Notes under the pieces: model-generated
Told to the model about the DNA's origin: nothing
Databases searched by the model: none
The model's input: only the letters and a program-made list of their open reading frames with translations
Shown here: positions 19,595 through 30,025 of the stretch, piece after piece
Layout: each line of letters begins with the position of its first letter
Position numbering within the stretch: the stretch's first letter is position 1
Position numbers and translations under genes: made by a program
From: Aquabacterium sp. OR-4
Lineage (GTDB): Bacteria > Pseudomonadota > Gammaproteobacteria > Burkholderiales > Burkholderiaceae_C
Assembly (NCBI RefSeq): GCF_025290835.2
Contig: NZ_JAOCQD020000002.1
Coordinates: 434,001 to 498,000 of the forward strand
Length of the DNA stretch: 64,000 nucleotides
Reading direction: 5' to 3'

Positions 19595-20488
19595 ATGACA
19601 GCGATTGCGAAGCTGCGCGCCACCGGTTCCACCTGCCTGGCCTCGGCCCAGGTGTTTGTGCGCGACATCGGCGCCGGCCTGCTGGAAGTCAGCCACAACT
19701 CGCTGGCCTTGCTGGGCCTGGTGGTGCTGGGCATCGCGCTGTTTGCGGGCGGTCGCGACGATGTGCGCGATGCCGTGGAGCGCCACACCCTCGATTGGCT
19801 GCTCGCCCGCCAGGAAGCGCGCGAGCCGGCCGCCGTGGCGCCCGAGCTGATGGAGCCCGACGCCGTGGCGCGCGCCACCGCCGCCGACCCCAAGGCCTTG
19901 CCGCGCCAGCAGGCGGCCGTGGCTGGATGGCTGTCGCGCCGCTACCGCGTGGCCCCCGAGCCGGTGAGCCGCCTGGTGCAGGAAGCCTGGAGTGTGGGCC
20001 AGCGCATGGGCCTGGACCCGACGCTGATCCTGGCCATCATGGCCATCGAGTCGAATTTCAACCCCTTCGCGCAAAGTGCCGTCGGCGCCCAGGGCCTGAT
20101 GCAGGTGATGACCCGCGTGCACGACGACAAGTACGAGGCCTTCGGCGGCGTGCGTGCGGCGTTCGATCCGGTCAGCAACCTGCGTGTGGGCGTGCTGGTG
20201 CTCAAGGAATGCATCGCCCGCGCCGGCGGCCTGGAAGCCGGCCTGCGTTACTACGTCGGCGCCGCCAACCTGGCCGACGACGGTGGCTACTCGGCCAAGG
20301 TACTGGCCGAGCAAAGCCACCTGCGCAAGGTGGCCGAGGGCAAGACGGTGGCCTTCAATGCGCCGCTGCCTGCCGCGGTGCCGGTTCCGGTGGCGCCTGC
20401 CGCCAGCGCACTGGAAACCGACGCCACCGTCAAGACCCCGGCGCCCGCTGCCGAAACGGCCGACGAGCGCGTGGCCCTGCTGCGCTGA
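19595..20488 (+). CDS. Membrane-anchored lytic transglycosylase (SLT domain)
   Basis: Cleaves the glycan strands of peptidoglycan. The 297-residue protein has one N-terminal hydrophobic segment (SLALLGLVVLGIALFAGG) that should anchor it to the inner membrane. An SLT domain in the second half carries the catalytic Glu in MAIESNFNPFAQS, followed by VGAQGLMQVM. A Pro/Ala-rich tail ends the protein. ATG 19595 has an AAAGG ribosome-binding site 6 bases upstream; the ATG at 19589 is too close to it. A promoter is visible at 19366-19395. Confidence 0.85.
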   Translation: MTAIAKLRATGSTCLASAQVFVRDIGAGLLEVSHNSLALLGLVVLGIALFAGGRDDVRDAVERHTLDWLLARQEAREPAAVAPELMEPDAVARATAADPKALPRQQAAVAGWLSRRYRVAPEPVSRLVQEAWSVGQRMGLDPTLILAIMAIESNFNPFAQSAVGAQGLMQVMTRVHDDKYEAFGGVRAAFDPVSNLRVGVLVLKECIARAGGLEAGLRYYVGAANLADDGGYSAKVLAEQSHLRKVAEGKTVAFNAPLPAAVPVPVAPAASALETDATVKTPAPAAETADERVALLR

Positions 20489-20514
20489 GCCGATACGAAG
20501 CCGCTAGAATTCGA

Positions 20515-20640
20515 AGCCTCGCGCAACTGGCGATCAGGGCCCCTGCGGCCCGAGGTGGATTGACCACCGGGAAGCGCGAGCCGCCAGATGCCACAACACC
20601 CGTGGCGCCTGGCGATGTCAGCCGTTCGCCTGGGCAACCC
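20515..20640 (+). ncRNA. ZTP (pfl) riboswitch in the glyA leader
   Basis: The RNA senses ZTP/ZMP, signals of folate shortage. Stem P1 is ctcgcgc (20518-20524) with gcgcgag (20574-20580). Inside it are the conserved AACTGGCG and a hairpin leading to CCACCGGGAAGCG. The second conserved block, CGCCTGGGCA, lies at 20627-20636 and forms the pseudoknot half in known ZTP RNAs. Between the two blocks is a hairpin, as in the variable linker of the family. A TAGAAT -10 box at 20505-20510 would start the RNA just before P1. The gene controlled is glyA, a classic target. Confidence 0.88.
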
Positions 20641-20708
20641 GTCAGCGCACCACCGATGCACGGTGGCCGCGCCGGGTCTTCACCGCACCGTTGAAGAGGA
20701 TGCCCTTC

Positions 20709-21959
<1,251 letters not shown>

Positions 21960-22045
21960 GCCGCCGGTGCGCGCTTGTGCAGGCTGCTGACGTTTGGCCA
22001 TCCGACCGCCAGGCGCTATGCGCCGGCCAGGCAGGCTGAGCCGCG

Positions 22046-22489
22046 ATGCGCTGCCCGTTCTGCGCGCACCATGAAACCCAGGTGGTTGAAACCCGGGAAT
22101 CCGACGAAGGCGATGTCATCCGTCGCCGGCGCCGCTGCCTGACCTGCGACAAGCGGTTCACCACCTACGAACGCGCCGAGATCGCGCTGCCCGCGGTGGT
22201 AAAAAAAGACGGTGCACGGGTCGAGTTCGATCCCGCGAAGCTGCGTGGCTCGATGATGCTGGCCTTGCGCAAGCGGCCGGTCAGCATGGAGCAGGTGGAT
22301 GCCGCGATCGATCGCATCCAGGAAAAACTGCTGGCCAGCGGCGCCCGCGAGGTGCCCACGGCCCGTGTGGGTGAACTGGTGATGCGCGAGCTCAAGCGCA
22401 TGGACAAGGTGGGCTATGTGCGCTTCGCCTCGGTCTACCGCAGCTTCGAGGATGTGGACGAGTTCCGGCAGCTGATTCGCGACATCTGA
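22046..22489 (+). CDS. nrdR: Transcriptional repressor NrdR
   Basis: ATP/dATP-sensing repressor of ribonucleotide reductase genes. The 147-residue protein has an N-terminal zinc ribbon with CPFC (residues 3-6) and CLTC pairs, then an ATP-cone domain (about residues 48-138). The family-typical [10 protein letters not shown] joins the two. It sits in the usual glyA-nrdR order; in many relatives ribD comes next, but here a pilin operon lies in between. No NrdR box is obvious in the window. The following 185 bases (22490-22674) show no gene. Confidence 0.96.
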   Translation: MRCPFCAHHETQVVETRESDEGDVIRRRRRCLTCDKRFTTYERAEIALPAVVKKDGARVEFDPAKLRGSMMLALRKRPVSMEQVDAAIDRIQEKLLASGAREVPTARVGELVMRELKRMDKVGYVRFASVYRSFEDVDEFRQLIRDI

Positions 22490-22674
22490 TGCCCCGGCAT
22501 CGGATCCGCTGTATCCCCACCTGGTCCCCCGCCCCTCCCCCGCGCCCCGCCTCCCCCGGATGGGGGCCTGACCGACTCCCTCCCGAAGCCCCCACGGCCT
22601 ACCCCCGCGCGGGCGACGCGGCGCTGGCGCGCGATTCCTAAAGTGTGTGCATCCCATCCCCACCAGGAGCACAC

Positions 22675-23253
22675 ATGTCCCGATTCACGGCATCCCTGCA
22701 AGGCTTCGGTCAATCTGCCTGCCACCGTCAGGCTGGCCGTGGGCTGACCATGGTGGAACTGCTGTGCAGCCTGTGCATCAGCGGTGGGCTGGTGGCCGGC
22801 ACGGTGCCAGGCCTGCGGGAGTTTCACCAGGGCGAGACACTCAGGTCGGTGGCTGCGGTGCTGGAAACCGACCTGCAGTACGCCCGCTCGCTGGCACGCA
22901 CCCAGGACCGCAGCGTGCGCCTGGCACTGCAGACCCCGGAAGACGGCGGCGCCTGCTATGTGATCCACAGCGGCCCGGCCGGTGCCTGCACCTGCGATGC
23001 GCAAGGCGTCGCACGCTGCACGGGCGAAGCCGAAGCGCTGCGCGTGCAACCGCTGCTGGCATCGGCCGGCGTGCGCATCAACGCGGGCAGCCGCAGCATC
23101 GTGTTCGATGCCGGCAAAGGCACCGTGACCCCCACGGCCACCTTCGTGCTGGCCGACAGCCAGGGCCGGGCCGTGCACCAGGTAGTCAACGTGCTGGGAC
23201 GGATCCGATCCTGCTCACCCAGCGGCCTGAGTGGCTACCGCCGCTGCAGCTGA
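22675..23253 (+). CDS. GspH/FimT-like minor pseudopilin
   Basis: A 192-residue type IV pilin-like protein. The prepilin peptidase site is G23/L24 in AGRGLTMVELL, with Glu at mature position 5. The hydrophobic N-helix is unusual in holding two Cys and a GG (LLCSLCISGGLVAG). The rest is a GspH-like globular domain with several Cys that may form disulfides. ATG 22675 has a CAGGAG ribosome-binding site. It is first in a cluster of six pilin-like genes on the plus strand and probably contributes to the pilus-tip initiation complex. Confidence 0.82.
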   Translation: MSRFTASLQGFGQSACHRQAGRGLTMVELLCSLCISGGLVAGTVPGLREFHQGETLRSVAAVLETDLQYARSLARTQDRSVRLALQTPEDGGACYVIHSGPAGACTCDAQGVARCTGEAEALRVQPLLASAGVRINAGSRSIVFDAGKGTVTPTATFVLADSQGRAVHQVVNVLGRIRSCSPSGLSGYRRCS

Positions 23254-23405
23254 TGCACGGGACGCGTCGCGGCACACCACCACCGCCAGGCGTGAACTAC
23301 GCACACCCCGCGGTCATGGGGAAATCCGACCAGCGGCGCCTGGCCGGCGACGGGCGGCGCCGGCCCTGGCCCTTTGTCCGCGTGCATCGCCCGATAATTT
23401 CAGCC

Positions 23406-23873
23406 ATGTCAGGAATGCTGCTCTGTCCACCGCGCCGCCGCGGCTTCACGCTGATCGAGATGCTGATCACGCTGGCGGTCGTCGCCATCCTGGCCACGGT
23501 GGCCTGGCCGACCTACCAGAATGCGGTGCGCAAGGGCCGGCGCGCCGATGCGATGGCCGCCATCGCCCAGGTGATGCAGGCCCAAGAACGCTGGCGCAGC
23601 GAGCGCACCAGCTACAAGACCGACATGTCCGGCTTGTTGCCCAACAACCGCACCGTCTCGGCCGACGGCCATTACGCCATATCGCTGGCAGACGGATCGG
23701 TCACTGCCACCGGCTACACGGTTCTGGCCACGGTCCAGAGCGGTTCGCCTCAAGCCTCTGACAGCGTGTGCGCCACCATGCGGGTGGTGGTGGCCGGAGG
23801 CAGCATCACCTATGGCTCGCTCAATGCCAGCAACGTGGCCAACGCCGCACCCGACCCATGCTGGATCAAGTGA
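23406..23873 (+). CDS. pilE: Type IV pilin PilE-like
   Basis: A 155-residue pilin-type protein with a classical leader: RRRGFTLIEMLITLAVVAIL, cleaved after G13, with Glu18 at mature position 5. The segment AYPTYQNAVRKGRRADA-like motif after the helix (WPTYQNAVRKGRRADAMAA) is typical of PilE. Two late Cys (SVC and DPCW) should make the C-terminal disulfide loop. Its stop overlaps the next start (TGATG). Whether it is the major subunit or a PilE-like minor pilin cannot be decided here, but its position among minor pilins favours the latter. Confidence 0.85.
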   Translation: MSGMLLCPPRRRGFTLIEMLITLAVVAILATVAWPTYQNAVRKGRRADAMAAIAQVMQAQERWRSERTSYKTDMSGLLPNNRTVSADGHYAISLADGSVTATGYTVLATVQSGSPQASDSVCATMRVVVAGGSITYGSLNASNVANAAPDPCWIK

Positions 23874-24463
23874 TGAATCGCCAGCCCGGCACACAGCCAA
23901 GCCGTGGACTGACCATGACCGAACTGCTGATCACGATGGCGGTGTCGGTCATTCTGCTGGCGATGGCCGTGCCATCGATGTACGAGTTCGTCATGCGCAA
24001 GCGGGTGCAGGGTGCTGCCGACGAACTGATCGGCGATCTGCGATTTGCGCGCTCGGCCCAGGTGCGAGACAACCGCGACATCGCGGTGAAGTTTGGGCGA
24101 ACAGGGAGCGAGACCTGTTATGTGGTGTACCAACCCACATCGCGCCTGGACTGCGACTGCACGGCAACGCCGGTCTGTGAGTCACGGGGACCGGCCAGTG
24201 CGATCGAGCTGAAGACCGTGCGCTTGCCGATCAGCGCCGGGGTCAAGATCTTGCCGGCCAATGGCTCTGACACCAAACTGGTCTGGGATCTTGTCACGGG
24301 TCTTGCGAAAGACAACGTTGCCATCAACGTCGAAGTGTTGGCGGCGTCAGGTGGCACGGTTCGCATCACCACCTCGGTGACTGGCCGCCCGCAAATTTGC
24401 TCGGTGAGCGGACACCAAGGTGCATACCCGGCCTGCCAGACCCCCACGCCGTCTCCGTCATGA
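23873..24463 (+). CDS. FimT/GspH-like minor pseudopilin
   Basis: A 196-residue minor pilin. The leader is cleaved after G12 in SRGLTMTELLITMAV, with Glu17 at mature position 5. The region RVQGAADELIGDLRFARSAQVRDNRDIAVKF is typical of the FimT/GspH family. Late Cys residues (CYVVYQ, CDC, VCES, QICS) suggest disulfides in the periplasm. The start overlaps the previous stop and the end overlaps the PilW-like gene by 4 bp, so translation is coupled. Confidence 0.85.
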   Translation: MNRQPGTQPSRGLTMTELLITMAVSVILLAMAVPSMYEFVMRKRVQGAADELIGDLRFARSAQVRDNRDIAVKFGRTGSETCYVVYQPTSRLDCDCTATPVCESRGPASAIELKTVRLPISAGVKILPANGSDTKLVWDLVTGLAKDNVAINVEVLAASGGTVRITTSVTGRPQICSVSGHQGAYPACQTPTPSPS

Positions 24464-25182
24464 ACGCAAACCTGTCTCGCCCCGCCAAGCGCCAACGCGG
24501 CGTGTCGCTTGTCGAGTTGATGGTCGGTGTGACCATCGGCTTGTTCATCCTCGCCGCCGCGACCTTGGTGGTCACCAGCCAGTTGGGCGACAACCGCCGC
24601 ATGCTGCTCGATGCACAACTGCAGCAGGACATGCGCGCCACAGTCGACATCGCGATGCGTGATATTCGTCGCGCAGGATATTGGGGTCGAGCCTGGGGCA
24701 GCGTCTGGTCTGATTCGGTGGCCGAAGCCTTGGGCAACCCGTATTCGACGGTGTCTGCGAGCCGCAGCGAAAGCGCAGGAGACTCCATTGAGTATGACCG
24801 GTCGACTGACGAAGACGTTGCTGCCCAACGCGGCACTGACAACAACACGGTCGACAGCAACGAACGGGTTGGTTTTCGACACAACCCGACTGCCGGCACC
24901 GTGGAAATGCGCATTGGCGAGGACAACTGGCAGACCTTGACTGACGCCACAGTGATGAAGGTCACCCAGTTCGACATCGTCTACACCTCGCGCGCCGTGC
25001 CCTTGCCGTGCGGCACCCAGTGCCAGCGCGGCCCGGTTCGCAACTGTCCGATGGATCTGATGGTTCGCGATGCCTCCGTCGTGATCAGTGCCGAAGCGCG
25101 GCACGACAGCTCTGTCAAGCGCAGCGCGCGCAGTGATGTCCGGCTGCGCAACGACCTGCTGGTTGAACGGAGCGCTTGTTGA
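24460..25182 (+). CDS. pilW: PilW-like minor pilin
   Basis: A 240-residue protein with a prepilin leader cleaved after G14 (KRQRGVSLVELMVGVTIGLF), Glu19 at mature position 5, and the PilW-style helix continuation (LLDAQLQQDMRATVDIAMRDIRRAGYWG). PilW proteins help form the priming complex of type IVa pili. The ATGA overlap with the previous gene fixes the start. Codon use looks less GC-rich than in the flanking housekeeping genes. Confidence 0.87.
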   Translation: MNANLSRPAKRQRGVSLVELMVGVTIGLFILAAATLVVTSQLGDNRRMLLDAQLQQDMRATVDIAMRDIRRAGYWGRAWGSVWSDSVAEALGNPYSTVSASRSESAGDSIEYDRSTDEDVAAQRGTDNNTVDSNERVGFRHNPTAGTVEMRIGEDNWQTLTDATVMKVTQFDIVYTSRAVPLPCGTQCQRGPVRNCPMDLMVRDASVVISAEARHDSSVKRSARSDVRLRNDLLVERSAC

Positions 25183-26495
25183 TGCGACGTCTTGTTCCCC
25201 ACCAAACCCGCGGCATGGCGGCGCTCACCATGGTGATGGTGCTGTTCCTGATCATGGCCATGGTGGCCGCGTACACCAACCGCAACCTGGTTTTCGAGCA
25301 GCGTACCGCGGCCAACAGCTACCGCAGTGAGCGTGCGTTGTCCGCTGCAGATTCTGCAGTCGACTGGGCGTTGTCCATGCTCAACGGCGGACAGGTCGGC
25401 ACTGACTGTGAGCTGGATTCCAACGCCGCCAGCAGCTATCGAGACACGTTGCTGGCAGTCGATGGAGACGGTCGGCTGACCCCGCGAATGGGACCAGCCA
25501 ACCTCATCCTGTACTCGGGATGTATCAATGTGGATGGGATCTTGACTTGCGGCTGCCCCACCACAGCGCAACCCGCAGTCACGGTGGCCAGTGCAGTAGA
25601 CCCACCCGGTAGCGCTTTCCGGGTCAACTTTTTCCAGCCCGGCGCGCAGTCGCGTGCAGGTGCCATCGGGCTCAACGTCCAGGGCTGCGGTACGCCCGGC
25701 CTGGATGGCGGCGCCTGTGTGTCGTCGGCGGTGCCGCAGGTGGATGGCCTGGCCCGTGTGATCGTTACCTTGGGCATGGTGCGCGCTTTGCCGTCGGCAC
25801 CGGCGGCGGCGCTCACTGCTGCCGATTCGGTGAACGCGGCAGGGCAGGAGTTGCGCATCGGCAATCCCGATGCCCTCACCGGTTTCACGGTGCACACCGG
25901 CAACGGCATCAATGCGGCCACCACCCGGTATGCGGTACCGGCCGGCTCGGCCGGTACAGGCGTGATCGACAACGACCCCAATCTGCGCGAACGCGTCTTG
26001 ACCAACCTGGCCCAGGTCGGCACCACAGCCGACACCATGTTCATTGCCACCTTTGGCATGGATGGGCCCAGCTACAGCCGTCAGCAAGCCGTGGTGCGCA
26101 AGACCTGCGACACCCCCTGCGACATGACCGATCTGGACTTCATGCTGGCGATGTTTCCGGGACGCACCTTCTGGTTCGACGGTGACCTGAACATCAATGC
26201 CGCCACCGGCCACCCATCCGGAACCATCGGCACGGTCGGCAAGCCGGCCCTGGTGATCACCACGGGCACACTGACCGTGCAGGCCGCCAATCCGATGTTC
26301 GGGCTGTTCTATGCCAGTGCCATCAACTGGAACGCTGCCGGCGCCACGGTTCGCGGCGCGGTGATCTCGGCCAGCAACTTCAACGCCACAGCCAATACCA
26401 CCATCACCTACGACCCCACCGTGATCAACACCCTGGTGACGGCTTACGGCAATTTCGTACGCACGCCCGGCAGCTGGAACCGCCCGTCGTTCTAA
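25182..26495 (+). CDS. pilX: PilX-like minor pilin
   Basis: A 437-residue protein whose N-terminus (QTRGMAALTMVMVLFLIMAMV) is the PilX-type leader and helix; it lacks Glu at mature position 5, as PilX proteins often do. After the helix, QRTAANSYRSERALSAADSAVDWA matches the PilX conserved region. The remaining ~370 residues form a large extracytoplasmic domain, far longer than the ~200-residue classical PilX, with Cys-containing segments (CGCPTT, CGTPG, CDTPCD). The start is set by a TGATG overlap with pilW. Confidence 0.8.
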   Translation: MRRLVPHQTRGMAALTMVMVLFLIMAMVAAYTNRNLVFEQRTAANSYRSERALSAADSAVDWALSMLNGGQVGTDCELDSNAASSYRDTLLAVDGDGRLTPRMGPANLILYSGCINVDGILTCGCPTTAQPAVTVASAVDPPGSAFRVNFFQPGAQSRAGAIGLNVQGCGTPGLDGGACVSSAVPQVDGLARVIVTLGMVRALPSAPAAALTAADSVNAAGQELRIGNPDALTGFTVHTGNGINAATTRYAVPAGSAGTGVIDNDPNLRERVLTNLAQVGTTADTMFIATFGMDGPSYSRQQAVVRKTCDTPCDMTDLDFMLAMFPGRTFWFDGDLNINAATGHPSGTIGTVGKPALVITTGTLTVQAANPMFGLFYASAINWNAAGATVRGAVISASNFNATANTTITYDPTVINTLVTAYGNFVRTPGSWNRPSF

Positions 26496-26499
26496 TCCC

Positions 26500-27840
26500 A
26501 TGCGCGGCACACCTTTCAAACTTCAAGGCCGCTCAGCCGGTGTCTCGCTGGTCGAGGCGCTGGTGGCCCTGGCCGTGATGTCCTTCGGCATGCTGGCTCT
26601 CATCGGCGTGCAGAGCACGATGCGCATCAACACCGACTTGTCGCGCCAGACCACCGAGGCCGCGCGCATTGCATCGGAAGACCTGGAGTCGCTGCGCCTG
26701 TTCAACGATGTTCGGACGGTACCGGGCCAGTTCACGCCGTCGTGGGCCGAACTGACCGGCGCAGCCGGAGTCGTGACCCTGCCGAGCAACACCGGCAACG
26801 TGACGTTCACACTCAACCGGCAGCTCACGGCCTTTCCAACGCGGCCCGCCGATATGGTGGCTCGCAACATGTTGGCGGCCCAGGCCAACATCGCTCAAAC
26901 CACCGTCACCTGGAAGGATCGCACCGACGAGACCCGTACCGTGCGCCTGCAAGGTGTGGTGGCTGCGGCGGCGCCGGCCTTGTCCGGCCTGCTCATGCTG
27001 CCGCCGTTCTCGGGCGAGACGGCGCGCCGCAACAATCGCCACGTGTCGATCCCGGTCAACGCCCGCGACCTGGGCAATGGCAGGAGTGCCTACAAGCCCT
27101 CCGCCAGCAGCATGGTGGTTTGGGTGTTCAACAACCTCACCGGCCAGATCAGCCAGCGCTGCACGGCAGTCTCGGCCGCCCAGGCCGACATCACGGCCGA
27201 TCTGGTGGCCGAATGCCCCGCCATCGGCAACGGCAGCCTGGTGTCTGGGCATGTCCTGTTTCACCTCGCCAACCCGCCTTTGGGTGGATTCACGGCGGCG
27301 CAGGCCGAAAACCCGCAAGGCATCCCCACCGGCGAGACACCGGCCTTGGCGACGACGCCGCTGGGCATCGATTTCCTCACCCGAGTGGGTCTCGCCTCGC
27401 CGTTCACCGAGTGCTTTTCTTCGGCGGCCTACATCTCGACAGCCACCACCAGCCCGCGACCGAACGCGATCGCCTACGACTGCCTGGTGTTCAGTGAATC
27501 CACCTCGGGCTGGGGCGGCAAGCTGGACGTTGCGGTGTCGGTCTCAGGCTGGTCCGTCACCACCAACCCGGCAGCGGATGAAACGGCGCGGCGCTACCGG
27601 GTCTGCCGCTACACGCGTGCCACCACCGCCTACACCGCCAACCGCGACCACCCCAAGACCTATTGCAAGACCGAAGCTGATGCCTGCACCACCATCAGCC
27701 GGGTGACGCACAATCTTCCCAACCAGAACTTCCTGGTGCTCGCTGCCAACGGCATCTGCCCGACCGATAGCGACGACAGCACAGCGACCGGGCAGGACTC
27801 GTTCATCAACGCCAACACCCTCAGCCACCAGCCCTCGTGA
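26500..27840 (+). CDS. pilV: PilV-like minor pilin, enlarged
   Basis: A 446-residue protein with a PilV-type leader: GRSAGVSLVEALVALAVMSF, cleaved after G14, with Glu19 at mature position 5, then ALIGVQSTMRINTDLSRQTTEAARIASE. Classical PilV is near 180 residues; the extra ~260 residues here are unrecognised, with several Cys (FTECFSS, YDCLVF, YRVCRYT). It is last in the pilin cluster. The ribD start codon overlaps its stop (GTGA). Confidence 0.8.
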   Translation: MRGTPFKLQGRSAGVSLVEALVALAVMSFGMLALIGVQSTMRINTDLSRQTTEAARIASEDLESLRLFNDVRTVPGQFTPSWAELTGAAGVVTLPSNTGNVTFTLNRQLTAFPTRPADMVARNMLAAQANIAQTTVTWKDRTDETRTVRLQGVVAAAAPALSGLLMLPPFSGETARRNNRHVSIPVNARDLGNGRSAYKPSASSMVVWVFNNLTGQISQRCTAVSAAQADITADLVAECPAIGNGSLVSGHVLFHLANPPLGGFTAAQAENPQGIPTGETPALATTPLGIDFLTRVGLASPFTECFSSAAYISTATTSPRPNAIAYDCLVFSESTSGWGGKLDVAVSVSGWSVTTNPAADETARRYRVCRYTRATTAYTANRDHPKTYCKTEADACTTISRVTHNLPNQNFLVLAANGICPTDSDDSTATGQDSFINANTLSHQPS

Positions 27841-28973
27841 CCTCCCTGTTGTCAGCCGCTGATCACTGCCAGTTGTTGCGGTCGATCGAGTTGGCTGAAG
27901 CCGCCATCGGGCTGTCGGAGCCCAATCCACGGGTCGGGTGTGTGCTGCATGACGCCCATGGGCGCCTGGTGGGCGACGGCCACACCCAGCACGCAGGCGG
28001 CCCGCACGCCGAGGTGATGGCCCTGCGCGCGGCCCAATCGGCTGGGGCCGATCTGCGCGGCGGTACGGCCTGGGTCAGCCTGGAACCCTGTGCCCACCAT
28101 GGGCGCACCCCCCCTTGCGCCGAAGCGCTGGTGGCCGCCGGCATTGCGCGCGTGGTGGTGGCTCTGCAGGATCCGTATCCGCAGGTCGCAGGTCGCGGCA
28201 TCGCCTTGCTGCGTGCGGCCGGCGTGCAGGTCGATCTGGCCGAGCCCGGCCCGGTCACACAGGCCGCACAGGCCCTGAACATCGGTTTTCTGTCGCGAGT
28301 GCAGCGCGGACGCCCGTGGGTGCGCATGAAGCTGGCGGCGTCGCTCGACGGCCGCACGGCCCTGCCCGACGGCAGCAGCCAGTGGATCACCGGGCCGGCA
28401 GCGCGCGCCGACGGCCAGGCCTGGCGCCGCCGCGCAAGTGCCGTGCTCACCGGCATCGGCACCGTGCGCGATGACGACCCTCGCCTTGATGTGCGCGAAT
28501 GGCCCATCGCGCGGCAACCGCGCCGCGTGATACTTGATTCGGGCTTTGCCACACCCGCCACGGCACGCATCCTGACCCCGCCTGGTGACGTGCTGGTGGT
28601 TGGCGCGGCCGAGAACGACAGCGCCCGACAGGCCTTGCATGCCGTGGGCGCCCGCACCCTGCGGCTGCCCGCGCCCGACGGCCGTGTGGATCTGCCCGCG
28701 CTGCTGCAGCGCCTGGCGGAAGAAGGTGTGAACGAGCTGCACATCGAAGCCGGCGCCACGCTCAACGGCGCCTGGCTTGCGGCCGACCTGGTGGACGAGT
28801 TGCTGCTGTACCTGGCCCCCAAGCTGCTGGGGCCGGGCCGCGATCTGGCGGCCATGCCAGTGCTGGCGCAGCTGGCTCAGGCCCGGCCCTGGCGCTTCAT
28901 TGAATCGAGCCTGGTGCAAGACGATCTGCGTGTGCGCTTGCGCCGCGAGGGCCGCGACGACTTCTTGCGCTGA
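27837..28973 (+). CDS. ribD: Bifunctional riboflavin biosynthesis deaminase/reductase
   Basis: Performs two early riboflavin steps: deamination of the pyrimidine by the N-terminal domain, then reduction of the ribosyl side chain by the C-terminal domain. Zinc-binding motifs GGPHAEVMAL and EPCAHHGRTPPC mark the deaminase (about residues 1-145). The reductase half includes VRMKLAASLDGRTA and SQWITG. The protein is 378 residues, which is normal. The start is GTG 27837 inside the pilV stop; no ATG nearby gives a better N-terminus. Its place after glyA-nrdR is conserved in proteobacteria apart from the pilin insert. Confidence 0.93.
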   Translation: MTSLLSAADHCQLLRSIELAEAAIGLSEPNPRVGCVLHDAHGRLVGDGHTQHAGGPHAEVMALRAAQSAGADLRGGTAWVSLEPCAHHGRTPPCAEALVAAGIARVVVALQDPYPQVAGRGIALLRAAGVQVDLAEPGPVTQAAQALNIGFLSRVQRGRPWVRMKLAASLDGRTALPDGSSQWITGPAARADGQAWRRRASAVLTGIGTVRDDDPRLDVREWPIARQPRRVILDSGFATPATARILTPPGDVLVVGAAENDSARQALHAVGARTLRLPAPDGRVDLPALLQRLAEEGVNELHIEAGATLNGAWLAADLVDELLLYLAPKLLGPGRDLAAMPVLAQLAQARPWRFIESSLVQDDLRVRLRREGRDDFLR

Positions 28974-29056
28974 GTGCAGCGCTCCAGGCCAGGCCACCGC
29001 CCCTCACGGACGGCAAACCCTGGCTTGCCACGTCGCCCCGCACGGGCGTCAGCGCC

Positions 29057-29278
29057 TCAGCCGGCGTGGTTGCGGCAGACCGCCGGCTGGCGGTACTCGC
29101 GGCCCACCACGGCGCGGGCATAAAGGTAGTTCGAGCGTGCGCGGTCGCTCAAGGCGTCCAGGTTCACCTGCCCCCGGCTGTCGCAGGGGAAGGCCAGGCC
29201 CCGCCCTTCGACAAACAGCGACTCGAAACGCAGTTCGAAACCACTCACCGCCTGCGCACATTCTTCTGCTTGGCTCAT
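29057..29278 (-). CDS. Conserved small protein of unknown function
   Basis: A 73-residue protein from ATG 29278 (a GTG lies one codon earlier), with GGAAG 7 bases upstream. The sequence FELRFESLFVEGRGLAFPCDSRG, then VNLDALSDRARSNYLYARAVVG, looks like a folded, conserved small protein I associate with Burkholderiales genomes, function unknown. No signal or membrane segment is present. It lies between ribD and the tRNA-Asp element. The stretch 29279-29560 next to it shows no gene. Confidence 0.7.
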   Translation of the reverse strand: MSQAEECAQAVSGFELRFESLFVEGRGLAFPCDSRGQVNLDALSDRARSNYLYARAVVGREYRQPAVCRNHAG

Positions 29279-29560
29279 CACGATCTTCCAGTCATCGCCG
29301 AAGCGTCGGCGGATGCTGCAAGACTAGGCGCCGATCGGCGATTGCGCCTTGGACGGCGGCCGGCGCCGCATGTCGGCGCTTGGCGCGACGGCGTGTCGGA
29401 CAAATTCCGATGCCTGCGCTGGGCAAGTGCACGACGGGCTGCGCCCGACTGAACACACAGCGCCCCGGCCAGCCCAGCCCAGGCTGCCACCGATGGTGGC
29501 CTCCGGTGCGCCCATCGGGTCGATTCCGATGGCAGGCGGCAGTACCTGGCGCTGAAAGAG

Positions 29561-29596
29561 AAAAAGCCGCTGCAGGCTTTTGGCCTGCAGCGGCTT
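29561..29596 (-). terminator. Ancestral terminator of the tRNA-Asp gene, now cut off from it
   Basis: A perfect 13-bp stem (29564-29576 with 29584-29596) is followed on the minus strand by a T-rich run. It lies 10 bases from the CCA end in the left attachment site. Before integration it would have directly followed tRNA-Asp, which is now 17.7 kb away. Confidence 0.8.
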
Positions 29597-29605
29597 CTCA
29601 AAACG

Positions 29606-29622
29606 TTGGCGGAGTGGACGGG
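29606..29622. repeat. Left attachment site of the tRNA-Asp element
   Basis: The 17-bp core ttggcggagtggacggg is identical to the copy at 47306-47322, which is the 3' end of tRNA-Asp. This copy is only a fragment of the tRNA and marks the outer border of the element. Confidence 0.9.
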
Positions 29623-29674
29623 ATACCCTCTCTACGCCGCTAAGCCGTTGATTCGACTGCCGTTTTTGGAACGA

Positions 29675-29709
29675 CGGTGTAGCTTAAGCCTACCGTAGAC
29701 GGGGTAGCA
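29675..29709. repeat. Left arm-type recombinase-binding repeats
   Basis: cggtgtagct (29675-29684) and cggggtagca (29700-29709) are spaced 25 bases apart and match the pair at 47207-47216 and 47231-47240, spaced 24. They are the likely arm sites bound by the integrase beside the core. The remaining gap to hipA (29710-30025) shows no supported gene. Confidence 0.65.
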
Positions 29710-30025
29710 AATCAAGCGCTACCGTCGCAGGTTTGTCGCAAGACAATTCCCGGCCAAACGGTAGTCTATCAAGACTCCGGAGGGTACTGCGCCGACCCAT
29801 TCCAGTAGGACGTTCTACGCAGGTGAGTAAACAGCTTCGGCATGCCGGCGCTCAGCCCGTCGGCCTGCCCGGGAGCACAGTCACACACACTGCAATGCCC
29901 ATCACCGACACCCTCTTCTGCACCTGTCTGTACTTCGCTAAAGGCTCTGGCTTGAGCAGCCACCGTCTCCCACCCCCAACGCGTGCTCCTTTCGCAGTGC
30001 CTGTCTGCTCAGAGTCATTAGCGGG

